A stretch of 64,000 nucleotides of DNA from Aliivibrio sp. S3MY1 (GTDB taxonomy: Bacteria; Pseudomonadota; Gammaproteobacteria; Enterobacterales; Vibrionaceae). Every line of letters begins with the position of its first letter. The stretch's first letter is position 1. The notes beneath the pieces were generated by a model. That model saw only the letters and a list, made by a program, of their open reading frames with translations, was not told the origin of the DNA and did not search any database. Location: the NCBI RefSeq assembly GCF_028765575.1, contig NZ_JARACO010000003.1, forward strand, positions 124,001 to 188,000, given 5' to 3'. Of this stretch, positions 8,145-17,744 are shown in pieces. A program made the translations under genes and the position numbers.

Positions 8145-8873
8145 ATGGAACTACCATTGATGGATCTTAGTTTACTCTTTGCAATGATCTTGATTTTTAT
8201 GGGTTCATTTGTGCAAAGCGCCATTGGTTTTGGCTTAGCCATTGTTACTGCGCCACTATTATTTTTAATCTCTCCAAACTATGTACCTGCACCCATCGTG
8301 ATTGTTGGCTTATTTTTATCCATCATTAATGCCTATAAATACAAAGCAAATGTCTCTTTTCGTGGCTTAGGCTATGCTTTTTTGGGCCGAATTCCAGGCT
8401 CTATATGTGGTGGTTTATTACTTTATTATGTAGATGCAAAACTGCTGTCACTTTGGATTGGTGTTGTCGTACTACTTGCCGTTGTTATTAGTTTATTGCC
8501 GTTTCGTATTGAGCCGAATAATTCAAGAATGACGATTGCGGGTTTTTTCTCTGGCCTATTTGGTACTAGTTCAGGCATTGGTGGCCCTCCAATGGCGCTG
8601 CTATTACAACATCAAGAGGCGAATTTAATTCGTGCTAACTTATCCGCTTTCTTTGTGGTGAGCAGCGTTATTTCATTGGCGGTTCAAGTACCTGCTGGGT
8701 ACATGAGCTTGAGTCATTTATATCTAACTTTACCGTTATTGCCAGCGTCATACATTGGCTACTTAGTCGCGATGAAAGTCGTGGATAAAATAGATAAAGA
8801 GACGATCAGAAAAGTGTCTTTGGTGATGTGTTCAATATCGGGTGTGGCAGCGATTGTGTTAGGAATGAGATAG
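8145..8873 (+). CDS. TauE/SafE family anion exporter
   Basis: A 242-aa membrane protein with about seven or eight helices and the two repeated motifs of the family: GSFVQSAIGFGLAIVTAPLL near the N-terminus and GFFSGLFGTSSGIGGPPMAL in the middle. TauE/SafE proteins export sulfite, sulfoacetate or other small anions; the substrate here cannot be read from the sequence. The RBS is inside a hairpin (8104-8140). Unless there is an undetected promoter in the loop, it shares the transcript of yaeQ. Confidence 0.87.
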   Translation: MELPLMDLSLLFAMILIFMGSFVQSAIGFGLAIVTAPLLFLISPNYVPAPIVIVGLFLSIINAYKYKANVSFRGLGYAFLGRIPGSICGGLLLYYVDAKLLSLWIGVVVLLAVVISLLPFRIEPNNSRMTIAGFFSGLFGTSSGIGGPPMALLLQHQEANLIRANLSAFFVVSSVISLAVQVPAGYMSLSHLYLTLPLLPASYIGYLVAMKVVDKIDKETIRKVSLVMCSISGVAAIVLGMR

Positions 8874-8890
8874 CGGTTTTATACATTAAT

Positions 8891-8946
8891 GAAAAGAGAA
8901 AAGAGAAAAGAGAAAAGAGAAAAGAGAAAAGAGATAAAGAGAAAAG
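8891..8946. repeat. Heptanucleotide tandem repeat (GAAAAGA)n
   Basis: Six perfect copies of GAAAAGA occupy 8891-8932, followed by two degenerate copies. It lies between the convergent tauE-like and BCCT genes, just outside the BCCT gene's terminator. Confidence 0.95.
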
Positions 8947-8981
8947 GGTTAATGCCTGCATATACAATGCAGACATTAACC
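8947..8981 (-). terminator. Intrinsic terminator of the BCCT gene
   Basis: GGTTAATG (8947-8954) pairs with CATTAACC (8974-8981), and inside it CTGCAT (8956-8961) pairs with ATGCAG (8967-8972). On the minus strand it follows the BCCT stop and runs into a pyrimidine-rich tract (CCTTTTCTC). Confidence 0.7.
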
Positions 8982-8992
8982 ACAAAGGTAGA

Positions 8993-10945
8993 TTAGCTTG
9001 GCGAGTTCAATCTTGTTTTAATCGCCAGTTTTGCATCTTCATTTGCTTGTTGTGCTTCGTCTTCGACTTTTTGACGCATAAGGTCATCAAAGACAACACG
9101 CGCTTCTTGAGCAAGCTCAGACGCCGCTAGCTTCGCATCTTTAGCGTTCATTGAATCATCCGTTAGTTGACGTAATTTCTCAATGATCTCATCTGGAGCA
9201 TCGCCTAAATCAACGCTTGATTCACCACGTGCTAATGCTTCTTTACGTAACTGCTTTTTCAGCATCCAGATTGCGTCGTTTGCTTCACGCTCAAGATCGG
9301 CTGCTTCAATTGCGTTATCACGTAGTTGCTCAAAGCGAGCCAATGCTTGGCCTTCTTTACTCCAAGGATCAACATCTGGTAAGTCAGAAATGTTGATAAC
9401 AGGATCTACGTAATCATCTTGGTGTGATAAGTCTAGCATTGCCGCTTTAACACCAGAGATCATTAGCATTACAGCGATAACTAATAATGGTAAACCACCA
9501 ACAATTGCTGCTGTTTGTAATGTAGCCAAACCACCCATAAACAGTAATGCTGATGGCATAAATGATAGAGTGAAAGCCCAGAACAGACGGTTCCAACGCA
9601 TTGGATCTTCAGTCACGTTAGTTTGTACTACTGACGCTAAAATATAAGAGATAGAGTCAAACGTTGTCGCGGTGAAAATCACACATAACAAGGTAAACAA
9701 AGCAATAACGAAAGTACTAAACGGCAGTGTTTCTAAAGTAGCGAAGATGGCACGAGTCGCCCCCTCGGAATTTAGAATACCTACCACATCTAACTCCCCA
9801 GATAACTGCAGAGATAAACCGTAGTTACCTAGAATGATGAAGTACATTGAACAGCCCAGAGAGCCGAAGAAAATCGCACCAGAAACCATTTGCTTAATCG
9901 TTCTACCGCGTGAAATACGAGCTACGAATAGACCCATACTTGGTGCAAATACTAGCCACCACGCCCAGTAGAAAATAGTCCAATCTTGTGGGAAGTGAGT
10001 ATCTGCAAAAGGACCCATACCACCAAAAGGTTCAGCCCAAGTCGCCATCACAAAGAAGTTAGACAGCATACGACCGATTGAATCTAGACCTGTTTCTAAC
10101 ATGAAGATGGTTGGACCACAAACCAATACAAACAGCAATAAACCTAATGCACCCCAGAAATTAATGTTACTTAAAATCTTAATGCCTTTGTCCATGCCCA
10201 TGTACGATGAGTAAGCAAAGATAGCGGTACAAACCATAAGTACTGCAATTTGGCTGCCAGTTGATGCTGGAATACCAAATAGGTAGCTAATACCTTCATT
10301 AATCAGTGGTGCTGCTAAGCCTAAGGTTGTAGCCGCGCCGCCTAATAAACCGAAGATAAACAGTACATCAATGACTTTACCTAACTTACCAAAGCTGTTT
10401 GCTTCACCAATAACAGGCATAAGAGCAGCAGAGACTTTTAGTACAGGTTGTTTACGCACATAGAAGAAGTAAGCGATTGGAATTGCAGGGATCATATAGA
10501 TACACCAAGCAATTGGACCCCAGTGGAACAGGCCATAAGTCGCAGCCCAACGAATTGCTTCTTCACTGCCAGCTTCTAGTTGAAACGGTGGGTTTTGGAA
10601 GTAGTATGCCCATTCAATAGTACCCCAGTACAAAATACTTGCACCGATGCCACCACAAAATAGCATTGCCGCCCAAGACGCTAATGCAAATTCAGGTTTT
10701 TCATCTGGGTCACCCAGTTTGATCTGACCGATATCAGAAAAAACGATATAGATCATGAAGAAAAATGCGGCCAAACCTAGAGCTAAATAAGCAAAGCCTA
10801 GTTTGTCGGTCATAAATGTTTTAGCAACGGCAATCCACGCAGCCCCTTCTTCTGGAAATACCAGTAAAGGAATTACAACAGCACAAAGCAAAAATATTGC
10901 GCCGAAAAAAGTGGGTTTATCGATAAGCTCGAAGTGTTTTTTCAT
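8993..10945 (-). CDS. BCCT family transporter with long cytoplasmic C-terminal tail
   Basis: A 650-aa secondary transporter of the betaine/choline/carnitine family. Twelve helices occupy residues ~10-530. The signature region in the middle reads WAWWLVFAPSMGLFVARISRGRTI, and the Gly-rich helix FCGGIGASILYWGTIEWAYY is present. The last ~110 residues are charged and heptad-rich (probable coiled coil), a longer tail than usual; in BetP-like members the tail senses osmotic stress. The start at 10945 (MKKHFELIDKPTFFG) has GGAT upstream; the longer frame to 10975 is less likely. Substrate not assignable (betaine, choline or a related quaternary amine). Divergent from the prolyl oligopeptidase gene. 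Confidence 0.9.
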   Translation of the reverse strand: MKKHFELIDKPTFFGAIFLLCAVVIPLLVFPEEGAAWIAVAKTFMTDKLGFAYLALGLAAFFFMIYIVFSDIGQIKLGDPDEKPEFALASWAAMLFCGGIGASILYWGTIEWAYYFQNPPFQLEAGSEEAIRWAATYGLFHWGPIAWCIYMIPAIPIAYFFYVRKQPVLKVSAALMPVIGEANSFGKLGKVIDVLFIFGLLGGAATTLGLAAPLINEGISYLFGIPASTGSQIAVLMVCTAIFAYSSYMGMDKGIKILSNINFWGALGLLLFVLVCGPTIFMLETGLDSIGRMLSNFFVMATWAEPFGGMGPFADTHFPQDWTIFYWAWWLVFAPSMGLFVARISRGRTIKQMVSGAIFFGSLGCSMYFIILGNYGLSLQLSGELDVVGILNSEGATRAIFATLETLPFSTFVIALFTLLCVIFTATTFDSISYILASVVQTNVTEDPMRWNRLFWAFTLSFMPSALLFMGGLATLQTAAIVGGLPLLVIAVMLMISGVKAAMLDLSHQDDYVDPVINISDLPDVDPWSKEGQALARFEQLRDNAIEAADLEREANDAIWMLKKQLRKEALARGESSVDLGDAPDEIIEKLRQLTDDSMNAKDAKLAASELAQEARVVFDDLMRQKVEDEAQQANEDAKLAIKTRLNSPS

Positions 10946-10975
10946 TTTTATTATCCGCAATAAATACAGAGTCAA

Positions 10976-11383
10976 TTATTAAGTACGCACACTAACAACT
11001 CCCCCATACTGAGGGGACCAGACGGGTTTAACTTAAAATTAATTGAGTCTAAATAGTATATGCGGACGGCTTTTTTGAGTAATGTAGCGCTCAACAATTG
11101 TCCAAATCAAGATAGATATGGATTTTTGTTAAAATAGTGCTAATTCTTCAATATGTCGACAAACTTTTTTCTTCATTTGACAAAAAGTGTGACGCATGTC
11201 TCATAATATATCATTGCCCAAAACACGCTGACGAATAAACGCGCTAATGGGTTAAATATCTCTATAAATAGAACCGTAATGCTTGAAGTATCAATAACTA
11301 GGCTTAGACAATCAAAAAGTTGCATTCCTATTTTTAATGAGCGTATTCTACAAACAGACAATTAATTATAAATAGGATGCATC
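10976..11383. promoter_or_regulatory. Divergent intergenic region with a near-consensus CRP-like site
   Basis: The 408-bp gap between the BCCT gene (-) and the prolyl oligopeptidase gene (+) has no convincing gene. TGTGACGCATGTCTCA at 11188-11203 differs from TGTGA-N6-TCACA at one base, so CRP control of either gene is possible. CCCC (11004-11007) and GGGG (11014-11017) form a short GC hairpin in the BCCT leader. Confidence 0.45.
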
Positions 11384-13426
11384 ATGATCTATCCTTTCAC
11401 AAAACAAGACTCAACACTTGACCACTATTTTTCTCATGCAATCGCTGATCCGTATCGTTGGTTAGAAGATGATAGAAGCGAAGAAACAGAAGCATGGGTA
11501 AATAAACAAAATGAAGTCACCTTTGATTATCTTACTCATGTCGATTTTCGTGATGATATTCGCGCTTTAATCGCAAAAGGTCAGGATTACCAAAAAACAT
11601 CACAGCCATTCAAGCGTGGTGATTACACTTACTTCTACCAAAATGATGGCTTACAAAATCAAAGTGTCTTATATCGCTCAAAAGAAGGCGGAGAGATAGA
11701 CGTCTTTCTTGACCCAAACACTTTTAGTGAAGAGGGAACCACCTCTTTAGGTTCGGTTAGTTTTTCAAAAGACACCTCATTAGTTGCCTATTCAATATCA
11801 GAAGCGGGCAGTGATTGGCGCAAAATATTCGTATTAAATACAGAAACTAAAGAGCAGATTGAAGCACCAATTGTCGATGCTAAATTTACCGACATCTCAT
11901 GGTTAGGTTCAAAAGGCTTTTATTACTCAAGTTATGATAAGCCCGAGGGCAGCGAATTATCCGCCAGAACCGAGCAGCATAAGCTCTACTTTCATGAGAT
12001 AGGCAAACCACAAACTGACGATGTTGTGGTGTTTGGTGCCACAGAAGAAGAGAAGCACCGCTATGTGAGTGGCTATACCACAGAAGACGATGCATATTTG
12101 GTTATATCAGCCGCGACCTCGACCTCTGGAAATAAACTTTATCTTGAGCGTTTAAGTTGCGAGAACCCCACTCGAATCACCGTAGTAGATCATACTGATT
12201 CAGATACTTACGTAATTGAAAATAATGACTCGCTCTTATTAATGTACACCAACCTAAATGCACCAAACGGTAAGATTGTTTCTTATAATGCAGTCACATC
12301 TGATTGGTTAGATGTTATTCCAGAGCAGCCCCAACCGTTAGATATTAGCGTTGGTGGAGGAACCTTATTTGCAACGTATATGGTTGATGTTCTTAGCCAA
12401 GTAAAGCAATACGATTTTTCAGGTAATTTATTACGAGAAATTGCGCTACCGGGCGAAGGGCAAGTGACAGGATTTTCAGGCAAAAGAGAGCAAACGGATC
12501 TGTTTTTCACTTTTACTAATTATGTTACGCCACCAACGATTTATCAATTTGATGTCAAAACAGGCTATACCGAATTATATTTAGCTTCAGCATCGCCTTT
12601 TGATTCTGAGAAGTTTGAGTCAAAGCAAGTGTTCTATACCTCAAAAGATGGCACTCAAGTTCCAATGCTTATCTCTTATCGAAAAGGCATTGAGCTTGAT
12701 GGCACCAATCCAACCATTCTTTATGGCTACGGTGGCTTTAACGTCAGTCTAACACCAAGCTTTAGTGGCGTAATGGCCAGTTGGTTAGAGCTAGGTGGAG
12801 TGTATGCTATCCCCAATATTCGTGGTGGCGGAGAGTATGGAAAAGCGTGGCATAACGCAGGGACTCAACAGCAAAAGCAAAATGTCTTTGATGATTTTAT
12901 TTCCGCTGCGGAATATTTAATCGATATGGGTTATACCGACTCGTCACATTTGGCAATTCGTGGTGGCTCAAATGGGGGGTTATTGGTTGGCGCGTGTATG
13001 ACTCAACGTCCTGAACTATTTAAAGTCGCGCTGCCAGCGGTTGGTGTATTAGATATGCTTCGCTACCATACGTTTACCTCTGGTGAGGGCTGGGCGTACG
13101 ACTTTGGCACATCAGCACAAAGTGAAGAGATGTTTGAGTATTTACGAAACTACTCGCCAGTGCATAACGTGAAAGAGGGCATAGAATATCCTGCGACATT
13201 AGTAACCACCGCTGATCATGATGATCGTGTTGTTCCTGCGCACTCTTATAAGTTCATTGCCGAGCTACAAGCCAAGCAATCAGGAGATAACCCTGTATTA
13301 ATTCGCATTGATGTAAACGCAGGTCATGGCGCAGGTATGCCAATTTCAAAATCAATGGATTTAATGGCGGATGTGTATGCGTTTACGCTGAATAATATGC
13401 AGGTGAATCCGTTTAAGTCATTTTAG
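11384..13426 (+). CDS. Prolyl oligopeptidase (S9A family)
   Basis: A 680-aa cytoplasmic serine peptidase. The N-terminal part (to ~400) is the beta-propeller that gates access, starting with the typical DPYRWLEDDRSEETEAWV. The C-terminal alpha/beta-hydrolase domain has the catalytic Ser in RGGSNGGLLVG, Asp in TTADHDDRVVPAHSYKF and His in VNAGHGAGMP. It cleaves proline-containing peptides below roughly 30 residues. There is no signal peptide. AGGATG precedes ATG 11384. It is monocistronic, with a terminator at 13461. Intracellular peptide turnover is the obvious role. Confidence 0.95.
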   Translation: MIYPFTKQDSTLDHYFSHAIADPYRWLEDDRSEETEAWVNKQNEVTFDYLTHVDFRDDIRALIAKGQDYQKTSQPFKRGDYTYFYQNDGLQNQSVLYRSKEGGEIDVFLDPNTFSEEGTTSLGSVSFSKDTSLVAYSISEAGSDWRKIFVLNTETKEQIEAPIVDAKFTDISWLGSKGFYYSSYDKPEGSELSARTEQHKLYFHEIGKPQTDDVVVFGATEEEKHRYVSGYTTEDDAYLVISAATSTSGNKLYLERLSCENPTRITVVDHTDSDTYVIENNDSLLLMYTNLNAPNGKIVSYNAVTSDWLDVIPEQPQPLDISVGGGTLFATYMVDVLSQVKQYDFSGNLLREIALPGEGQVTGFSGKREQTDLFFTFTNYVTPPTIYQFDVKTGYTELYLASASPFDSEKFESKQVFYTSKDGTQVPMLISYRKGIELDGTNPTILYGYGGFNVSLTPSFSGVMASWLELGGVYAIPNIRGGGEYGKAWHNAGTQQQKQNVFDDFISAAEYLIDMGYTDSSHLAIRGGSNGGLLVGACMTQRPELFKVALPAVGVLDMLRYHTFTSGEGWAYDFGTSAQSEEMFEYLRNYSPVHNVKEGIEYPATLVTTADHDDRVVPAHSYKFIAELQAKQSGDNPVLIRIDVNAGHGAGMPISKSMDLMADVYAFTLNNMQVNPFKSF

Positions 13427-13460
13427 TTGTAAGCTAAGAATACAATACATAGAGTGATGA

Positions 13461-13499
13461 TAAAAAGCAGAATGGGCATTACGCGTCATTCTGTTTTTG
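13461..13499 (+). terminator. Intrinsic terminator of the prolyl oligopeptidase gene
   Basis: AAAAAGCAGAATG (13462-13474) pairs with CATTCTG and T-rich sequence (13487 onward). Its left arm recurs nearly unchanged in the terminator at 15859. Confidence 0.8.
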
Positions 13500-13618
13500 T
13501 ATATTAACGTAGCACTGAGGGTTTAGAAGCAGATAATTACTTAAATTCGTAATTATATAATACGCTTACTTACAAAGATCGCTTATCATAGGTACATGAC
13601 TACATTTTGGATGGAACT

Positions 13619-15784
13619 GTGAAGCAATCAAATATCTGGACATTCCCAACGACAATAATTTTCTCATTTAATATATTTTTTGCAATTTTAATAAGCTATT
13701 TTTGTTCATCATTTTTTTCAATTGAATTTGAAAATTATCAGGTCATCTCATTTGTTGTTGCAACCATGGTTGTTTGTTTTATGAGATATGACTGGAAGGC
13801 TGCGCCTGCTATATTCGCGGCATTGAGCAGTTATTACCTTTACAGTGGGCGAGATCTCTCAACGTCACTAATTTTAGCAGTAACGATCCCTTTAGTTCCC
13901 TATTTAATTATTGCTATTTTTAACCAGTTTAGAAAGGGTAATCGTTCTATTTCATCTTTACTGTCCATTTACTTTTTCTTGTTTGGATTATTATTTCCAC
14001 TGTTAAATTCGGCTGCATTTGTAGCTATCAGCTATGTAACGGAAAAACAACATATCTCAGTGGAATTCTTAGCATACTCTATGTTGGGAAGTGCGGTTAC
14101 ATTATTGACCTTAGTACCATTTTTAATACTTTGTGTCGAACTTGTTCGTAATCACTCTAGTAAAAATCACATCAAATTTGATAGAGAAATTCGCTCGTCA
14201 AAACCTAGTGATATTAGCTTTAAACTATGGCTAGCGTTAAGCTTGATACCTTTGTTGTGTGGTTTTGTTTTTGCTAATGATATTGAGCTTACCTTTATCT
14301 GCCTGATTGTATTTATGATTATAGGAACAGGGATCGGGAAGCACGGCCTGTTATTACCACTTGTAATTAGTACGTTAACGTCATTGGCGATTAATTTTGT
14401 CAATATAGATAGAGTTAATAGTCAGCAACTGCTTGATAGTAACTTCTATGGTTTTCAACTTATCATGCTGATTATAATTATGCTGAGTTATCGTCTTGCT
14501 TACTATGTGCTACGTAATCATGAAATAATGCAGGAGAAAATCAGCTCAGAGCGCCTTGATCCCTACACAGGTTTATTTAACATTACGCAACTGAAAGACG
14601 ACATTAAAAATAAAGATAAAGTCGTACTCATATATCTTAATTTAACACCAACACTGTCAAAAATTAGTGACATTGGGCACGAGGGTCAGACGTTATTAAT
14701 TCAGCAGTTACAGAAACAGTTGAATAATTTTGGCTACATAGAACGCTGCTATAGGCCTCCTTTTTCTTTAGGTATTCTAGGTTTTTGCCAGCAGAGCGAT
14801 GCGACTCAAGATAAATTCAAGAAAATGACTGACTATTTAGATAGTTTTCAGTTTTATAGAGGCAACACCTCTATTGGCCTCGTTGATCCTACGCTTCATT
14901 TCATTAACGTTACCAATGAGATGAGCATTGAACATGTTATTTCACATCTATGTGATCAGCCTTGTTTGATTGATACCCCGTTAAATTGGGTAGAAGCCCC
15001 TTTGCTTGAAGAACAAGTTAGTAATTTGAGTTATATTCAAAATATATTTAAAAATAACTTGTTTGAACTTAATTGTCAGCCTTACTGTAACCTTACTGAC
15101 AAGAACTCAAAACAGCATAGCTTTGAAGTTCTTGTACGAGTTAAGCTAAACGATGGGGATGTTCTGCATCCATCAGAGTTTTTTCCTCTTATCGGGCAGT
15201 TTGGTTTGGAAACTCGTCTTGATCAATGGGTTGTTTATAACACCTTCAAACTACTTAATGAAAAAGTGGGTGACTGGGAGATAATTTCTAAGTGTGCGAT
15301 TAATTTGACAGCGAAATCTTTGGGTAATCCATCATTGGCAAAGAACCTATTAGCAATGGCGAGTAAGTTCCACATTCCCTTAAATAAGATCTGCTTTGAA
15401 ATCACAGAGTCGTCAGCACTACAAAATGAGCAGCAAGCGATAGATACGATCAGTACACTACGAAAAGCAGGCGCTAAAATCGCCTTGGATGATTTTGGTA
15501 CAGGTTATGCGAGCTTCTCTTATTTACGTAGGCTTCCTTTAGATATTCTGAAAATTGACGGTGAATTTATACGAGATTTACCAAGCAATGAAATCGATAG
15601 ATTGATTGTGAGTTCAATCAGCTCAGTGGCGAAGGAGCTCGCACTTGAGACCGTTGCAGAATTTGTTGAAACCTCAGTGCATATGGATATTTTAGAGGAA
15701 CTTGATATCACTTATGCTCAGGGATATGGGATAGCGAAGCCAAGACCCTTAGTTGACTTCTTGTCTCAAATTAATGGCCAATAA
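13619..15784 (+). CDS. Membrane MASE1-like sensor with degenerate GGDEF and EAL phosphodiesterase domain
   Basis: About 721 aa. Roughly eight N-terminal helices (to ~305) look like a MASE1-type sensor. A GGDEF-like segment (~315-440) lacks the GGDEF motif and is presumably inactive. The C-terminal EAL domain (~475-720) has EVL instead of EAL but keeps the main catalytic residues: FEVLVRV, INLTAKSLGNPSL, FEITESSAL, ALDDFGTGYASFSYL, DILKIDGEF, AEFVE and YAQGYGIAKP. It is therefore probably an active c-di-GMP phosphodiesterase acting at the inner membrane. No ATG is available; GTG at 13619 with GGATGGA upstream is preferred over TTG at 13607. Flanked by terminators, so monocistronic. Confidence 0.88.
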   Translation: MKQSNIWTFPTTIIFSFNIFFAILISYFCSSFFSIEFENYQVISFVVATMVVCFMRYDWKAAPAIFAALSSYYLYSGRDLSTSLILAVTIPLVPYLIIAIFNQFRKGNRSISSLLSIYFFLFGLLFPLLNSAAFVAISYVTEKQHISVEFLAYSMLGSAVTLLTLVPFLILCVELVRNHSSKNHIKFDREIRSSKPSDISFKLWLALSLIPLLCGFVFANDIELTFICLIVFMIIGTGIGKHGLLLPLVISTLTSLAINFVNIDRVNSQQLLDSNFYGFQLIMLIIIMLSYRLAYYVLRNHEIMQEKISSERLDPYTGLFNITQLKDDIKNKDKVVLIYLNLTPTLSKISDIGHEGQTLLIQQLQKQLNNFGYIERCYRPPFSLGILGFCQQSDATQDKFKKMTDYLDSFQFYRGNTSIGLVDPTLHFINVTNEMSIEHVISHLCDQPCLIDTPLNWVEAPLLEEQVSNLSYIQNIFKNNLFELNCQPYCNLTDKNSKQHSFEVLVRVKLNDGDVLHPSEFFPLIGQFGLETRLDQWVVYNTFKLLNEKVGDWEIISKCAINLTAKSLGNPSLAKNLLAMASKFHIPLNKICFEITESSALQNEQQAIDTISTLRKAGAKIALDDFGTGYASFSYLRRLPLDILKIDGEFIRDLPSNEIDRLIVSSISSVAKELALETVAEFVETSVHMDILEELDITYAQGYGIAKPRPLVDFLSQINGQ

Positions 15785-15858
15785 GGTGATAATAGACACC
15801 TGTTTTAAGGCGTATTTGAGAATCTTGACTAAGGACTAACAAACCTAATTATAGGGAT

Positions 15859-15902
15859 AATAAAAAGCAGAATGAGGATTAAAATTCATTCTGCTTTTTT
15901 TG
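15859..15902. terminator. Bidirectional terminator between EAL gene and peptide permease gene
   Basis: AAAAAGCAGAATGA (15862-15875) pairs with TCATTCTGCTTTTT (15886-15899) between two convergent genes, with T-runs in both directions. Confidence 0.88.
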
Positions 15903-15925
15903 TCAGTTAACTTAGCTAAAAATGC

Positions 15926-17413
15926 TTATGCTTGTTCAACCAATTCAGCGTTTTTTGGTTGTGAGCTTGTCATCATCTTATTTAATTTAGGTGCGGTGAT
16001 CGCCATTACGATAGCAACCGCTAGAGTAACAAAACCGATATTTTGGAACAGTTCAGTATAGACAGGCAGAGTATCTAGAGGATCGGTAAGATGCTCAGGA
16101 GTTGCACTGAATGTTGCAATGTAACCACCAATGATGAATGAAGCAGCTTGAGTTAAGAACCATGCCCCCATCGTAAAGCCCATTAAACGTTGCGGAACCA
16201 AACTCGCCACCATCGCAAGGCCAAGACCACTGATCATCAACTCGCCTAAACTTTGGAATAGGTACACCAATACCATCCACCAAACAGAAACCATACCAGC
16301 TTGGTCTGCAAACCAATTACCAGCCGCAGCTACTGATAAGAAACCAAAAGCACACATAAACATGCCAACAGTAAATTTACCTGGCATAGATAAGTCTTTG
16401 TTTTGGTTTCCATAGTAAGTGTATAGGTAAGCCAATATAGGGCTACAGAAAATCACCCAGAACGGATTTAATGCTTGTAGACTAACAGGGTTAATATCAA
16501 TACCAAACAACTCAGAGTGGACGTTATTAATGGCAAAAAAGTTAAGTGATGTTGGCATCTGAGCATATAACACATAGAAAATAATCGCTTGCAGCATAAG
16601 AATGAAAGCCACAATCATTTTGTTGCGTTGTTCACCTGTCTCTTTAAAGGTTTCTTTTAAGAAGAAGCCAACCACACCAACACCGATTAGAGCGAGTGCT
16701 AAGTTCGCCATCATGATGTTTTGCAATAGCCATGCACACACAAGGGTCGATGCAATCGTACCAATTAAAACGATAAGCGCTTTGGTTTTGTTGAGAGGCA
16801 GATCATCAGGTTCAGAGCCAATTCCTTGCACTGTACTGCGCAATGAAAAGTAGCTAAATAAACTAGCGATAAGACCCAAACCACAGATGATAAATGCGTA
16901 TTCATAGCCATAATTATTAGCGATAACAGGGCTTAGAGAAAGCGAAACTAAAGAGCCAATGTTGATTGACATATAATAAAGGGTAAATGCGCCATCTAAG
17001 CGTGAATCGCCTTTCTCATAACACTTAGCCAGTAGACTTGATGGGTTTGCTTTGAATAAGCCATTACCAACCGCGATAGCCCCCAGAGCCAAATAGATAA
17101 AGTTAGGATTTAAAATTGAAAATCCCATTAAAAAATAGCCGAGAGCAAGAACGACAGCACCAAAAACCATGGTGCGCTTTGTACCTAGAACATAATCACC
17201 GACGTAGCCACCGACAGAGACAAGACCATAAACTAAAGCAGCAAATGCACCAAAGGTAACAAAAGAGTCTTGCATGCTAAAACCAAGCTTATCTACGAAG
17301 TAGACGGCGAGGATCCCTTGAAGTCCGTAGTAACCAAATCGCTCCCATAGTTCAATGAAAAATATCATCTTAAATGGCTTTGGTTGGTTTAATATATTCA
17401 TTTTATTTCCCAT
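15926..17413 (-). CDS. dtpA: POT family di-/tripeptide:proton symporter
   Basis: A 495-aa transporter with 14 predicted helices. The proton-coupling motif ExxER is in [20 protein letters not shown], and the family signature [14 protein letters not shown] follows. It imports di- and tripeptides across the inner membrane. The start may be the downstream ATG at 17401 ([12 protein letters not shown]), which has GGGAAA 7 nt upstream and fits relatives better. A consensus CRP site ~100 bp upstream suggests catabolite control. Orthology to dtpA rather than another POT paralogue is by general resemblance. Confidence 0.88.
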   Translation of the reverse strand: MGNKMNILNQPKPFKMIFFIELWERFGYYGLQGILAVYFVDKLGFSMQDSFVTFGAFAALVYGLVSVGGYVGDYVLGTKRTMVFGAVVLALGYFLMGFSILNPNFIYLALGAIAVGNGLFKANPSSLLAKCYEKGDSRLDGAFTLYYMSINIGSLVSLSLSPVIANNYGYEYAFIICGLGLIASLFSYFSLRSTVQGIGSEPDDLPLNKTKALIVLIGTIASTLVCAWLLQNIMMANLALALIGVGVVGFFLKETFKETGEQRNKMIVAFILMLQAIIFYVLYAQMPTSLNFFAINNVHSELFGIDINPVSLQALNPFWVIFCSPILAYLYTYYGNQNKDLSMPGKFTVGMFMCAFGFLSVAAAGNWFADQAGMVSVWWMVLVYLFQSLGELMISGLGLAMVASLVPQRLMGFTMGAWFLTQAASFIIGGYIATFSATPEHLTDPLDTLPVYTELFQNIGFVTLAVAIVMAITAPKLNKMMTSSQPKNAELVEQA

Positions 17414-17509
17414 ATTAGTTATATCACCTAGCTTTTTGTAATTGTGGCGGCATTAAAAACCAATTTGAAAAATTAAAACGTGATATCTGTTTGTTTTGAC
17501 ATTTCTCTC

Positions 17510-17525
17510 TGTGACTCATGTCACA
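17510..17525 (-). promoter_or_regulatory. Consensus CRP-binding site upstream of dtpA-like gene
   Basis: TGTGACTCATGTCACA matches TGTGA-N6-TCACA exactly. It lies 97 bp upstream of the first possible dtpA start, compatible with CRP-activated transcription. The rest of the 331-bp gap (17414-17744) shows no gene. Confidence 0.7.
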
Positions 17526-17744
17526 TTAGATTAAATACTCTAATTATTAACCATTAGGGAAGCTGAATTGAGCAAGAAAGTTAAGTGGTAATTAGGTTGG
17601 TAAGTTACTGAAAGGTTAATGCCTAGTGTTGGTTGTGTGATTTTGTTCTGTTTTGATGTGATGAAGTGAATTAGATTTGCTAATCAATAATGGATGTTTT
17701 CTAACGCGCATAAAGATAGAGTTCTTGATGTATAAGGCCTTGGT

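Noticed and set aside
11173-11361. 62-codon minus-strand frame in the BCCT/prolyl oligopeptidase gap
   Set aside because: No RBS, would lie across the likely promoters, and has no family features.
13619-14560. N-terminal half of the EAL protein as a separate transporter
   Set aside because: The frame is continuous into the GGDEF/EAL part with no stop or internal RBS; MASE1-type sensors have this layout.
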